From positions 806,001 to 870,000 of the forward strand of contig NW_026515406.1 in the NCBI RefSeq assembly GCF_014898815.1: 64,000 bases of DNA. The letters are read 5' to 3'. Below the pieces are notes generated by a model, which did not search any database, was not told the origin of the DNA, and saw nothing but the letters and a program-made list of their open reading frames with translations. This DNA comes from Panonychus citri. Taxonomy: Eukaryota > Arthropoda > Arachnida > Trombidiformes > Tetranychidae. Both the position numbers and the translations under genes were made by a program. This document shows, one piece after another, positions 37,101 through 52,000 of this stretch. Positions within the stretch are counted from its first letter, which is position 1, and each line of letters starts with the position of its first letter.

Positions 37101-38789
37101 TAGTTAACCGGTTAACCCATCAACCTTTAGGGCATGAATTGAACATTGAATTCAATTTACATGGGAATCTAAAAATGATAATAATACTCACATAGAACTG
37201 AACTTAGCATGAGCTTCATAATACTTAATGATAACATAGAGATATTTAAATGAGAAACTTGATGTAATCACCTTAAATGAAAAAAAACCCTCCCTGATTG
37301 AACTAATAACATTTACACTATCATATATAATATGATTCTTACAATTTGAAATTGAACATTTTCATAATTTCACCAAGAAAATTCAAGAGGATAAAATGGT
37401 GAAAGTTTCCTCTGAACAAAAGAAAAACAATTTACATTGGAATCACTGTAATCCCCTGTATATTTACATTGTTACCTGTATGATAATCACTTCATCCTGA
37501 TGGCCATCAAAAAGTAAGAGGTGGGAAAAATCCTCATGAAATATTCTGGCGAGAGAAGATGAAATTTCATATTCATGTAAAGGGTGGTGATGGTTGGGCG
37601 ATAATAACAATATATTCTGGTTATAGTCATCATCATCATCAGTGTTTATCACCTTGAATTGGATTTACAGTTATAATAGTTGATAGACTTTAAGGTGTCG
37701 GAAGAAAAATAGAGAAGAAAAAAGTTCTGACAGAATTTTCTCAAAATTCTGGTAAGAATATTTTTTTTTTCTCTTTTTTCTTTTCTCTCAATCATTATCA
37801 TGGAAAACTAAAGAAGAAAAAGAAGAGAGATGATGATGATGATGATGATGATCTTCTTCATCACTATGATGATAAAGGAAAAATATTAGAGAAAGTCAAG
37901 AATAACATTTTGGCAGAATTTTTTTCCCTCCATGATCATGATCATGGTTTTTGATCACCATAATCATCATTATCCAATGAACAGAATACATTTATAATAT
38001 TATATCAAGGTATTCATCCTTATAATACAGTTTAACCATCATCATGATGATCATCATCATCATTTGAACCTTTAAAGGATAAGCTTGTGAAATGATTACC
38101 ATGATGATCATTATTAATATTTCTGAATTTGAGTGTGAGAAAAAAAGTTCATATTATTATCATTGGAATTGGTTGTTCAGTAGCATGAGGGTTTTATCAT
38201 CATCATTGGATTTTGAATCATCTTCCATGATGATACTTTAAATACATAAGGAAACAGAGCTGAGTTGAAATTGGAAACATTGGAAATGTAAAGTTGTCAT
38301 TTCCGGTTTTCTTTTGAAAAAAAAGTAGTTCCTGTTTCATGATGATGATGTCCTGAAACATTCAGGGTGAAACTGAATAATCACCAATCCATATATATAA
38401 ATATATAGATACATGATTATCTTGAGCTCAATTTCATGATATTATTTTTGAATATGAATCTATCTCATTTTTGTTCACCTTGTTTCTCATCTTCATGTTG
38501 AGATATTATTTTATCATGAAATTCATCATATTCATGGGAAGATTGATGAATTGATTCTAATCAGTTCAGAGGTTTTAATTGGTTTTTTGTTCTTGGAACA
38601 TAAAATGTAACAATTAATTAACTAACTTTAGTTGGTAATCTGAAAGGTTTTCGGAAACAAAGTTTTTCTCAGATTCCAATTCAGTTCAAGTTTCACTCTC
38701 AGTTTCATGTTTCAAGTTATATCATTATTATCATCATCATGAGATAAATGATGATATCTATTTTATCCTCTTCTTTTTCTCCTCCTTCT

Positions 38790-38842
<53 letters not shown>

Positions 38843-41800
38843 ACCAATTCTCAGTAGACTTAACGAGGTAATATTATTGTTCATTATCATGATTATCCTC
38901 ATGAAACTATCTCTCACTCTGAACTCAGTTCAAGTTCCGAGTAACTCAGATATAAACAAAATCATTTTCATGATATCGATAAGGGATAAAATCCAATTTA
39001 AATTCTGTCAAAAGATTGTTATATTAATTAACCTGTGGGTCAATTATTTTTCAACACAATCAGATTCATTTTCCCATGAAAAACTGAAATGCATCCAGAA
39101 AATTGATTCAGATTCACGAGATTGAAAAAGTTTCCTCTCAATCAAATCCAATATATTAATTCACTTGTAACAATTCATGCTGATAATTCATATTTTGATG
39201 AAAAAATATCTATTTTCATATATTAAATGGCGATGATAAAGTTCATTGATTAGGTGAAAAATTCATGAGGTTAATTGGATTTCCTAGTTGATACATAATC
39301 TTGATTCCTAATAATTGAATGTATGATTAACTTTAAGATTAAATAATCAATGGTTCCAACTGATTGGGTTCATGATACTCTCGAAATATTGGAAACATTT
39401 TTCGAGTTGAGAACTTTTCTCAAGAACTTTTCGAACTCATTTTCTTTTCTCTTTTTTTTTCTTTCTCAGGTTCCATGACATTCCAGGCCAATGTTTACGA
39501 TGAATACGTTATCCTTGGTAACATTGGAGTCTTCAAATGTTACTTTCCAAACTTCCTTCGAGATCATGTCAAAGTTTCATCATGGGTTCAGGATGATGGT
39601 CGAATCTATGAAGAATCTAAATCTTCACCCAAATCAGGTTAGCATCATGATGATGAATGATTATGAACATGATAATAAAAGTTAGTTAACATTATCCATT
39701 CATTAGAAGAAATTTTTTTTTTCTTTACCAATGAATCTTAATTTTCACCATGAATGATGATCATTATCATCATGAATCTCAATTGAATCAGATAATATTT
39801 TTCATTAACATCATTAACATCAAGTTAATTAAGCTTCTCATAAGCACTTGGAACATGATGAATACATGGGTGAAAGTGTTGCCTCAATGATTGTATAATA
39901 ATCTTTCTGAATATCATGAATATGAATTTTCCGTATCAAAGTTTATCACAAGGAAGAGATGAGGATCAAATTTTTCGAATAACTTTCGATTTTAGTTTTG
40001 TCGAACTCAGAACTTTTTTTCTATCCTCTCATAGTCTCGAGGAGAAAAGTTCTGAGGAAGAAAAATTTGCTTTTCACTCTTCTCATCATTATTTGATTGA
40101 GTTTCCATCATCTTCATGAACTTTATCTTACCAACTCGTTCAGAATTATCTTTATCATTTTCGGTCAATTTTCGAGTGAAACTATTTTCTTTTTCCTCGA
40201 TTCATGGTATCATATCTGATTCAATCTTATCTTCATGTTGTTCATCATCATCATCTTAAGTGTCTTGTATAAGAGGATGATGATGATGATGATAAAGAAA
40301 CTGAGACATTCCAATGTTAGTTGACAACCCAGGAAGACAAAGTGAACAATTTAATGGTTGGATGATTTGGAATCATGGAGAAAGACAGGATTTTTCAGAA
40401 TTCTATCTGTGACTAAGTGTGATGGAAAAAGACAGGAGAAGATGATGAAGATGAAGAAGAAAGGGAAAAGATATGATGATGGAGATAAGAATGACAGAAG
40501 AGAAAAACGTAAAAGTGAATGAAAATATAACCATGATGAGAGTAAAGAAACTTTTCCAATCTCATGAAAAGAACAGAACTTTTTTCCTTTCTTTCCAATC
40601 CATGATTCCATCACTTAGTTTCACCTTTAGACCGTTTTAAAATCTGAGCCTCATGATTCAATGCTTCCTTAATTTCATCCAGAACTCTGATTTCCAATCT
40701 CTCTCTCTCCCTAGTCCACAAATCCCTCAAATCTTCATGATAGAAACACCTTAAGACAATGAACCATTTCATGTATCTGATATTATCAGATAAAAGTTTA
40801 CATTCAACAAGAAATTCATTCAACTATATGAAAAAACTTACTCTCTCTCTCTCTCTCTCATCCAATCTCTTGGTGAAACCAAACAAAAAAATTCAAGGTA
40901 AAAAGTTCATAATAAAATAAATATAACAACACTCAACGAGTTCCCCGAGTATTTCCTCATGAAATATCATCATGAATAATTTCAAGTATCACTTAAAGTG
41001 TTGAATTGACTTAACCATCAATGAATGAATCCAAAAAAAACAAACATAACCACTTAACATGATATATTTCATGAAGAAAAGATAAATAAAACAATATTTT
41101 GATCGTGGAAAAAAATTTTTAGATTATGATAACATGTTACATGACAATCTTATCTCAACCTGTCAGCTCTGATATCATGATGATAATTATTCATCAAATT
41201 TTTCAACAATCAATTGAAATATAATCTAATCCGATTGTAAGTAAATCGCAGTCTCCCAATGGTGTTAACATTGAATCACTTGTTTGTTATACATATGAAC
41301 TTTAGGAATTGATTCAGAATGAGAAAGATAAACTTGTTTATCGAATTGGAATATCTCTCTCTCTCTCTCTCTCTCTCTTCTCAATTCGAAAGAAAAAGTT
41401 TACAAATAGTTCCAGGGAACATGATATCATGAAGGTGTATCTTTTAAGGTATGGAAATAAATGAACCATGAAACATGATGAAGATAAAAAAATATCAGAA
41501 CTATCGTTTCACTCGAATAGATATATTAACATTTCGAACTATTTAGAACATTTATTTTTTTTCATCGAATTTTTTTTTCATTCCAATGATATGAAAGTGT
41601 TCAATTGAATCTGAATAATAATATAAATGAACATAAAAATATAAGAATCTCATGTAAACACCTAAAACCTCAGACGATTCAATTTTTCTCCCTTGCCTGA
41701 TCAGAATTAATCTGAACTTGACTATTAACTAATCTGAGATCATGAGTTAACCATGTGATTCATGTAAATTGTTTGAAATTAATTGATCAGATAATATGAT

Positions 41801-44800
41801 TAACTGTTTGTTAACTACTCATTATGAATTGATTAACGAGGTGTGAGTGTTTATATATTTTTTTCACCATCATGAAACTCATGATAATGAAACAATAACA
41901 ATTACATGATGAAATAACAACAGAATTTATAACAATAATCAGAGCTAAATGTTGATGATAAACAAAAGGTTTTATTACCTATTGTATTTCATCATAATTA
42001 TCATCATCTTCATGATAATAAATTCTGTGTGTGAGTATAAAAATTAATCGGAATGAAAGTTCATGTTGAACACACCAAAGAGCTTTAAGATTACTCTGGA
42101 AATGAATTTGTGTTGGTAAAGAAACAAAAAGTGTTAAAGGTATAAATGGATGCTGATGATGATGATCAAGATGAAGATGAAGATAATGATGAGGATGATT
42201 CATGGTGATGAGAAAACAGTGATTGTTAGTAATTAATTCAGTTTATCATCTTTGCTTATTATTATTTTCTTTTGTTTCATTTTTTTATCTTCTTTCTCCT
42301 TGAATATACAATAGATTTTTATTCATTTGATTATCTTTTCTTCAGACTAATATTATTTTGTTTCTATTCATCATTCATCCTTCTCATCATCATCATTTCT
42401 CACCCTGAAAGTATCATGATAATACCTTTTGGAACCACAGAAGTGTAAACAGAATAAGAATCAGAATCAGAATAAGAATTAAGAAAATTTCTCTCTCTTA
42501 TCTTATCTTTTCCTCTTTTGTAAGGTAACCAGGCAATAGGGATGAAGATGATAAAGGTAAAGATGAGGATGGAGATGAGGATGAGGATGAAAAAGAAAGT
42601 GTTAAGTTGATTCACTTTCTTTTTTTCCTTTATGGGTAAACACTGTTAACCTTTTCCTCCTTCTTGGATTTAGAGTCTTCCTTTTTAAGCTTTTTATCAG
42701 ACAAAACCATTTTCTCACCCAAATCTTTATATATATTCAGCAACAATTCAGATTCATGAGATAATGATAATTCCTCATGATGATGAGATTCATTTTCACC
42801 TACTTACACCCTTTGGTACAGTTACTTGAACACCTTTTAACTGAGATTATGAGTCCCTTGGTATATTATAATATTCACTGTTTTTAATAGATTCTTTTAC
42901 CTTTTATCATAATGTTATAACATCTTTGAAATGTTCATTTTCCATGGTGATGAGAATGTGAGAACTTTTTTTTGTTTGAAACTTTCTTCCGGTTCCTTCA
43001 TATGAGATAATAAAACGATAACCAATTTATTGAAAGAAGATGCAACAGTTACAGAGTTTAACTATTATCTAGTAACAATCATGATCTTTTCACCATGAGG
43101 TTAACCTTAATCTCTCCTTTAAGATTTTTCAGAGAATCAGAACTTTTTTTTTATTCCATCACGTGACTAGATTATTTCACCAAAAATACTCAGAATGATG
43201 ATCATGTAAGAATGAAAGAGATATCAGGATTGAGATAAGAATATGAATCAACTTGAGCAATAGAATTGAAAGAAAAAAAAATCTCGAAAACAATTTGATA
43301 ACCAATATTTCTTACTATCAATGAATTACTGAATTTTGATATCTCATCATCATGAAACCATGAACCAAACATCAATCCCAGAATATGTTGATCAATATGA
43401 TGAATGAAAAGATATTATATAAAAGAGAAAGAAACAAATTTTATCCCATGAATGAGTAAAAGAGATAAAAAGTTCTGACAAGTTGAGAATCGCTGAAAGG
43501 TAAACAGGTAACAAGAAAGATTCTCATGAAATGTTAAGATTTCAATCTGATTCATGGTGATACTCAGCAGAAATTCAGTATAATAATAATAATAATAGCA
43601 GATTAAGGTAATATTTATGAAAATGGAGTAAATGAAAAATTGTGATTTACTCAGTAATCCAGAAATTATCTGATTCTCTGAACCATGTAACATGGTGAGT
43701 AACATTATCGTTATTTACTATGCAATTATTACAACAATTCAGTTTTTCCAAAACAAAAACCTCATGTTTATAAATCCTCATGTTTCCTGATTATTATCAT
43801 GACTTTTATTAGCATCTCTTTTCACTGGTTATGATCAACTTGAGGATTTATCATCATCATCATCATCATAATCATTGATTATCACAATGCTAACAGAATG
43901 ATAATTAACTGTAATCATAATAATAACATGTTGACTTGTTTATGATCATCATCATCATGATGGTGATGTTTTTTTCACCCACTTCCCACCTTGAATGAAA
44001 CCAATTCCCTGAGTTTCAATATCTCCTGAATTATATATACAATATAACTTTTAATCATCATCATCATCAAAGTTAATGATGTTTGTCAACAATCAACAAA
44101 TTGTCCCAACAAAAACAAAATCAGTAAATTGTTTTGTTTTGTATTCAATAAGCAATTAAACCTTGAGGTTGAAACATCTAATTAATATTTTATCGTTTAA
44201 TTGTTATCATACTCAACTGAGAGATAATTAAATTAAAATCTAATATTTAATTCAAAAGGTAACGAGAAAAAAAAACTTATTATTATTATCATTGTGTTGA
44301 TTAAATTGTTGTAATAATTTAATGATACAACAACAATGATTAATAATATTATCAATATCAGTTAAATCATTTGGGATTAATTAACAAGTTAGTAAACAAA
44401 TTAACTGAAAGTTTATTAAACTTTTCTTGATTGATGATAATTAAAAAATTATCATTTTCTTTCATCGTTGTTGATCTTTAATTGTTTCCTTTTAATTGTT
44501 AATTGTTGTTCCAGGTTCCAGGATATTCAATCTTAATGGTAACCTTTATATTGTTGGTGTAACTCGAGCGGACACTTATCATTCATTCAAATGCCAGGTC
44601 ACTAATTCAATTACAAACGAGGTTATAATTAGCAGTTCAAATGGTAAATTAATTGTTACCGGTAAGTCAATTAGTTAATCTAATCAATGGGAGATATTAA
44701 TAAAAAGGGGAAAATGTTTAATGTTAATAACCAGAAATTAGGGAAATCAATTGATAGGTTTCAACATTTAATTGGTAACAATTAGGATGAACAGTTTACT

Positions 44801-45996
44801 CTGATTAAGTTGATTATGTTGATTGTATTTCTGGTTAAATTGTTTCCAAATCATTTAACTGATTATACGATATGATAATCAAATGGTCAGTAGTTAACAA
44901 TAAAGTGATAAGGTCAATATAAAGTAAATGTAATAATAGGAAATATAATAAAAGTAAACACCAAATGATCAACAATCAACCTTAATGATTATGTTAATTT
45001 CAATTGATTGTTTTTTTTGTTTCTTTCCATTTTCATGATGATGATAATGTTTTCAGATCCAAATGGTTCAGTTCAACCGAGCATAAGTAACACCCAACGA
45101 AGCGTTAAAAGTATCGTTGGAAGTTCAGTTGAATTACCATGTGTAGCTCATGGTTTTCCGATTCCAAGTTATCGTTGGTTTAAAAGGTCACAATTAACGG
45201 AGGAAAATGGTTCAACTATAAGTTCCGACATCGGTTCGGATAGTTCATTGGTTATTTCACCTTCATCGCGATTCCAACTAATCTCTGGAACTGGAATATT
45301 GATCATCAACAATGTGACCTCAAGTGATTCGGGTCGCTACGTTTGTGTGGCCAATAATAGCGCTGGTGAAGATAGGATTGTATTTGACCTTTCGGTTAAA
45401 CAACCGTTAACAGTTACCCTTGACCTTATAAGTAATTCAAATGTTGATCATAATCTAAGTGAAGGTAACAACAATTTATCTGGATCATCATCATCAAGGA
45501 TAACCTTGGGTTCACAGGTTAGATTACATTGTAAGATTACTGGATACCCGGTACATTCAATTGGTTGGTTTCGTGATGGTAAACCTTTAAATCAGGTTAA
45601 TCAAATGACCACAACTGACCAGCATGGTAATAATAATGGAACCTTATTATCATCATCTTTGATATCATCTTCTGGAAGGATAAAGTTAAATAGTTCATTG
45701 AAAATGTTAACCTTGTTTAAAATTGACCGTTCGGACATTGGATGTTACTCATGTTCAGTTACAGGGGATTCTGTTGAATCACCTGTAGGTTCAACTCGGT
45801 GTTTAACTTTATCAGAAGATGCACCCCAATTGAAAGAGGTGTTTCCGGAAATGTTTACATCCCCTGGAGATAGAATGTCACTTAAATGTGTTGCCTCAGG
45901 CAATCCACTGCCAACAGTTACCTGGACATTAGATGATCAGCCAATACCGGAGACTCATAGGATTCAATATGGCGACTATGTTAGGTAAATAAATTA

Positions 45997-46035
<39 letters not shown>

Positions 46036-49000
46036 TATAATCCATGGCAATTATTTTCTCACCTCTTTTTTTGACCATTTGGGTCAATTTTCAGTATGAA
46101 TGGAGATGTGGTCAGTTATGTTAACGTGACCAGTTTACGAGGTGAAGATGGTGGATTATACCAATGTGATGCTCATAATGATGCCGGAAGTGTCCATCAT
46201 TCCCAAATGATTTACCTTAGAGGTAAACCTTACATCCGTCCAATGGTCAATAAGACAGTATTAGCTGGTCAACAGGTTAGGATAAGATGTCCAGTTTCAG
46301 GTTATCCGATAACATTAGTGAAATGGTTTAAAGGTAAGAAGAAGCAAATTTAAAAAACATCAATATTGATAAACTTTTAACCGATTCTCCGTCAAGATGA
46401 CCACGAACTGCCCTTGAATGACCGTCAACGGGTCCATAAAAATGGAACCTTACTAATCAAAGATGCCCGTCGAGATTTAGACGAAGGTTATTATCGGTGT
46501 AGAGCGAACAACGATCAAGGGGAATCCGATGAGAAGCGATTCTTTGTTCAAGTACTTCGTAAGTGATTAGAACTTTTTCTCCTCCCTTCTTCCTAGAACT
46601 CGAGAAAAAAATCGATTCGAAATTATTTTCATTTCGATTTCATTTTTATCATAATTATATACTCGATCTAATACCGGACTACCAATCATAAACTAATCAA
46701 ATTATCAAATTGATATGAAGAAATAAAAAACGGAAATTGATGTTTTCATCATCATGATGGATATTATTTCATCAGCAATTATATCAAAATAAACAACATG
46801 ATGATGATGTTTGAAGAAACTTTTTTTTTCATATTCTCTTTCAATTCTGATTGTCTGATATTGAACTTTCTGACTTTCGTTCACAGGTAAACCGAGTATA
46901 AGTTCATTCAGTTTCCCAATTCATTTAACTGAAAACATGAGAGTCATCATAACATGTAATGTATTAACCGGAGATCCACCGATCACAGTTAATTGGTTAA
47001 AAGATAATCAAACAATTAACACTTCGACTCTTGATGATGTTCAAGTGACTGAATTAACTGACCTTGGGTCATCCCTTGTTTTCCGTGATGTTAAATCAAA
47101 ACACGCTGGTTCTTATACTTGTCTGGCTACTAATCAAGTCGGTCAAGATTCACACTCAGCGGAAATGATTGTCAAAGGTAAATATTAACAATTAACAGTT
47201 AACAACAACAATTAGATAAATTATTTCACCATTAAAGTTGATCATAATTGTTTTTAATGATAAATCAACTTGTATCATCATTATTTTTATATTAAGTCGA
47301 TAACAACTTGTTATGATTAATATCATTAGGAACTTTAATTTGATTATAATAAAAACTGTTCCATAGCAATTTAATGAACCATAATAATAAAAAGACAAGA
47401 TAATTAGATTTAATTCAATTGTTAACTATTACAATTTAATGTGAATCGAGAAGAGTACAAATAGTTTAAAGTGTAATTGCAATAACAATCAGATCTAAAT
47501 GGTTGTAATGGTTTTCCAGCAAATCGATGAAAATTTTTCTCGAAAACTTTTTTTTCATGTTAACTGATAATGTTCATGAGTATGATGATGATGATTATGA
47601 TGATGGAAGATAAAGTCTTTCATTTTCTCTTACTTTCTCAGTAAATTGTAGGTTATTTTGAAACAATAATTTAGACATAAGATGATAATGGTTATTGTAA
47701 CTTGACCCGAACGTAATAATAGTTACATGAAATCGAATAGAAAAAAAGTTCTAATAAAAAAATGAGAAGAGTTCGAACTTTTTGTCCAAATTATTGGTTC
47801 ATTTTTGACAGTCAATCAAATGATTAGTTAATTTTACATCTTTTCTAATTCAATTATTGTTATGATGATTAAATGGTTACTTTATATCAACAGGAGATTA
47901 GATGAGATTTGAAGATTAATTTTAGGAATCAGAATCAATCTCTTATTGGATAATAACATGATAACAATTGCTGGTTATCGTGATGATGATGATAATGATT
48001 AGTGATTAGTTGATTCTCAAGTAATCTGTTGGGACAATAAAAACTACTACAACAATCAGAAGCTTAACCCAAACAATCAATTACAATAAATTCAATCAGA
48101 TGGATAGATTAGTTTGCTATTGTTATTGTAGTTTATTTCAGGTTCAAATGATCATATCATGGTGATTATCATCATGAAACAGACAAAAGAAAAAGTTATG
48201 AATGGTCAAGCGACGAAAGTGTCCAGGGTATATGATTTTCATGCTAGGTGGAAATGAATAGAATCAAAATTTTCTTGTTAAGACAATTTTCTCTCTCTCT
48301 CTCTCGATTTGTATTATCATCATGAAACAGGGAGAATCTGTGTCATTATCATTATCATCATGATACCTCTTGAAAATGATAAAATAGATTCTGAAACATT
48401 GCTCCAAGTTACAACTGTCTTTTGATGATAAAAAATCGTTACTTTTGCAATTCTGGTTAGTTCAAGATGATGAAGATAATGATGATAATGATGAAGATGA
48501 TGAGGAAGAGCAACTCTCACTCTCGGCATGAGATTCATCAAGGGATTGATATTATTTTTTGATGGAAATATTTTCGCCCCTCTTACTCCAAACAAGAAAA
48601 ATAGAAAAGTATATTGAGAATATGCTTTTATCTTCATCTTTTATCATCATTGTATCAATGGCTTTTATTATAGTTAAAGTGAGAAGAAGAAAAATCGTAA
48701 AAAAAAGTTCTAATCAAAGTTGAAAAAAGTTCTAAAGGATATAATAGAGTTCGAGGACACAAGGTTAAAACTTCCTTGAATTTATCATCAATTTATGATC
48801 TTTCAAAGAATTAAGAAATAGAGTGACAGGCTCAATGATCAATAATTAATCTATAAATTGTTACAATTAACCGTTGATTTGATTGGAATTTTTTTCTCTT
48901 AATTAAGTGCCACCGAAATGGATTATTGAACCAACGGATAAATCAACAATTGTTGGTGAACGAGTGACATTTAATTGTCAAGCTGATGGTTTCCCGATGC

Positions 49001-52000
49001 CAATAATTAGGTGGAAAGTATCAACAGGTAACTACAATTAACTTGATTATCGAAAAATGAAATTAAATGAAAAGTGAAAAACAAGCAAAATTAATGTAAT
49101 TTCAATATTCGAGTGGAAAAAAAGTCATCATTAGTAGTAATCATCTCTATTGGAGTGTAAATACTCAGGGTGAATATTATTTGGGTCATGAGAGGAAAAG
49201 GAAACAATTGAAAGACTTATAAGTCTAATGGATTGAGTCTTAATTATTTAAAGAACTTTTCTCTTTCTTTCTTATCATTATCATCTTCCGGAATCCTTTG
49301 AAACTTTGCTCCAGTTTCACCCAGAACATGACAACCTGCAACTCGACTGATTCAGTGATCACAATTTAACTCATTGTATTCACTAATTTAGTGTTTACTC
49401 AATATCAACAAAAAAATATGAATGAAAAAAAATTTCTCACATCCAAATGATTCATATTGTGAATATGAATCACAATTTGGACTTGACTTCATCATTTTCA
49501 TCACCATGATGACGATAAGTTTCAGGGATTGTTTTGAAAGTTTATCATGATAATAGTAAAACAATAATAATGATGATGATAATAATAAACAATGAATCAG
49601 TTGAGTCTCTCAATTTATCATGAAAAAAATAACAACTAAGATGAAATGGTAACTATGAGAAAGAAAAAGTTCTGAGCAATTCTGAGAGTAAAAGCAAATG
49701 AAAAATGAACTTTTTGTTTCGGTTTTTTTATCTTCCTTTTTTCTTACTCCATGTTTATATATATACCCTTGTCTTGATGATGATAATAATGATGAGGATG
49801 ACAAAAGTCACCCAGTCTTCATGGTATATTTCAGGGGAAATGGGAGTGATCCTTGGGAGTAACTCAGGAAATTGAATTATTATTATTTATGTTTGATAAT
49901 AAACAGTAAGAGTTAAAAAAGATGACAAACTTTCAGATGATTTCATCCTTATCCTCATCATCATCGCCATGAAATCAATATCACGATATCAACATGAAGA
50001 TTACAATCAATTTGATGATAAACAATTATCACTTTAGAATAGAAAAATTTATAACAATAAACTTGAATTGGAATATTTTTTTTTTCTTTTCATTTCACCA
50101 AATGACATGGTTATCATTTCTTGTGAGAATTAGTTCAATTTGAATATTATCATGAACTCAACTGAATCAATTTTAGCTCAACATAAGTTGAAGATAATGA
50201 TTAAGTTTCACCAAGATCATGATGAAAATTCAGAGAAATGATTGATTGAATTATCAACTTCAATCAGAATCTCATTCATCGCCAATTTCTATCCTGAGAG
50301 TATCATGAAAACTTCCTTTTAATTATTCATAGTCTCGAATAAAAATTCTGAACTTAAAGAAAAAAAGAAAAGTTCTAACCCATTTTAAAACCGATCAAAT
50401 CGTTTTTTTTTCTTGAACTAATATCATGATAAATGTTTCATATAATAATCATCATGAAGTTTACTATCAAGTGGTTATCATGAACTCAACTGAATCTGAT
50501 AACAATAATTTCAATCGGAACATAAAAAAATGTACTAACCTATTATTTGGAATCAAAAAGTTACCTTATTATTATCAATGGTCAATAAAGTTCATTGATA
50601 ATGTTTATCGTTTGAAACAGTTCTAATGGTAATAATAATAACTATACAACTCGAAATCGTTTCGAGTTCAGAACTTTATGATTATCGAGATGAGTGAAAA
50701 AGAAAAGTACTCAAATCATTTGGCGAAAAAATTGTTCCACTTCGAAAGAGAAAGAAAAAGTTTCGAGGAAAAATTTTCTGACCAAGAAAATCAAGTGATC
50801 ATTTCCATTGATTGAGAATATTTTGATTGTTTCAAATTGTGTTGACTGATTCTAATTGTAATTGATTAACTTGATCACACACACACACAGAGTGAAAAAC
50901 AATCAATCGATATACTTATTATTATGATTGAATGTTATTACTCACGGTGATGATATGATAGTAAATTAAGACAAATTGTTGTTAAATTGTTACCAATGTT
51001 TAAGGTTAATCAAGGGTAACACTTTCAGAATGATTAACTTGATTGTTCATCATTAATAATCATATCAAAACGTTAATAATAATATATAATGGGAGGAGTG
51101 ATTATGGTTATCATTACAATCAAGGTATGGAAAGTAAAAGCAATTTAACTTGTCAGTTGATTATTATGATTGATATAACCAAGAGAATTAGAATTGTAAA
51201 ACAAAAATAAATTGTTTCAATTAAAAATTAAGATGATAGGCAAGTTAATCATTGCCAGATTGTGGTTAATTGGATTGATTAACAATTAAATAGATGGAAT
51301 AAAGTTTTGTTGGTAATTAAAAACAAAGTTAATTACTTTGAGAAAAAGTTTTAAAACAAGCAAAACATTTTCTCCCATTAAAAGTAATAACATATTGATT
51401 TAGTTAATTGCTAAATTGATGTTGTTATTATTACCATGATGATGATTATTATGATTTAGTTAATGAGAATTGTCAATGAAAGTTAACAGTAATTATATTT
51501 GAATATAATGTTCATTGAATCAGAAAACTTTTTCTGTTTATTTGTTGTTACTTTTTGACGTAAACATCACGAATTGATATTACCCTTATTATTATCCAAG
51601 GATAAAGGTTCTTAGTCCAATTATTATCATCATCATCATCTCCAATCATGTTGTTGATGAGGATGATTGAGAGAAGACAAATAAGGGATGATGATGAGAG
51701 AAAAGTGAATCTGAAGAGAAAAAAAAATCATCTTCAAAAGATCTGAACACTTCTTATACTCCATGAATACATGATGATGATAACACAAGAAGAAGCCTCA
51801 CCAACCAGGGTAATCTTTGCATGATTATCATCATCATCATGATATTTAGTGAGATGATGAAGGAGAGAAAGTATTATTTAATATAAGGAACAAAAAGGAA
51901 GATAGATGAAAATAAGGGAAGATGAGAAATGATGAAGAGCTGGTTCCCTGTTGTTAGCATATTCATGATATAACAAATTGCTTCACTAACATCAACCTTT

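Larger units (their letters stand above)
32090..39469 (+). other. Dscam first intron, no Ig1 exon found
   Basis: 7.4 kb scanned for an Ig1-type exon (Cys, Trp, then YxC, then a sequence like RDVHVRAV) without success. It contains (GA)n at 34103-34137, (TC)n at 38794-38839 and many ATCATGATGATG runs. A polypyrimidine tract plus CAG at about 38846 is followed by TAG and no usable exon. Confidence 0.6.

Noticed and set aside
38794..38870. TC tract plus CAG plus TAGACTTAACGAG before GTAATA as a micro-exon
   Set aside because: It would be 13 bp with an in-frame stop in one phase and breaks the phase chain between the signal and Ig2 exons.
41979..43705. Three minus-strand frames in the Ig2 intron (41979, 42400, 43415)
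   Set aside because: Parts look non-repetitive, but they contain CATCCTCATC-type runs, mostly lack ATG starts and have no splice partners.
48320..48637. 105-codon ATG frame antisense in a Dscam intron
   Set aside because: The middle is a CAT/CTT triplet repeat; no homology or splice support.
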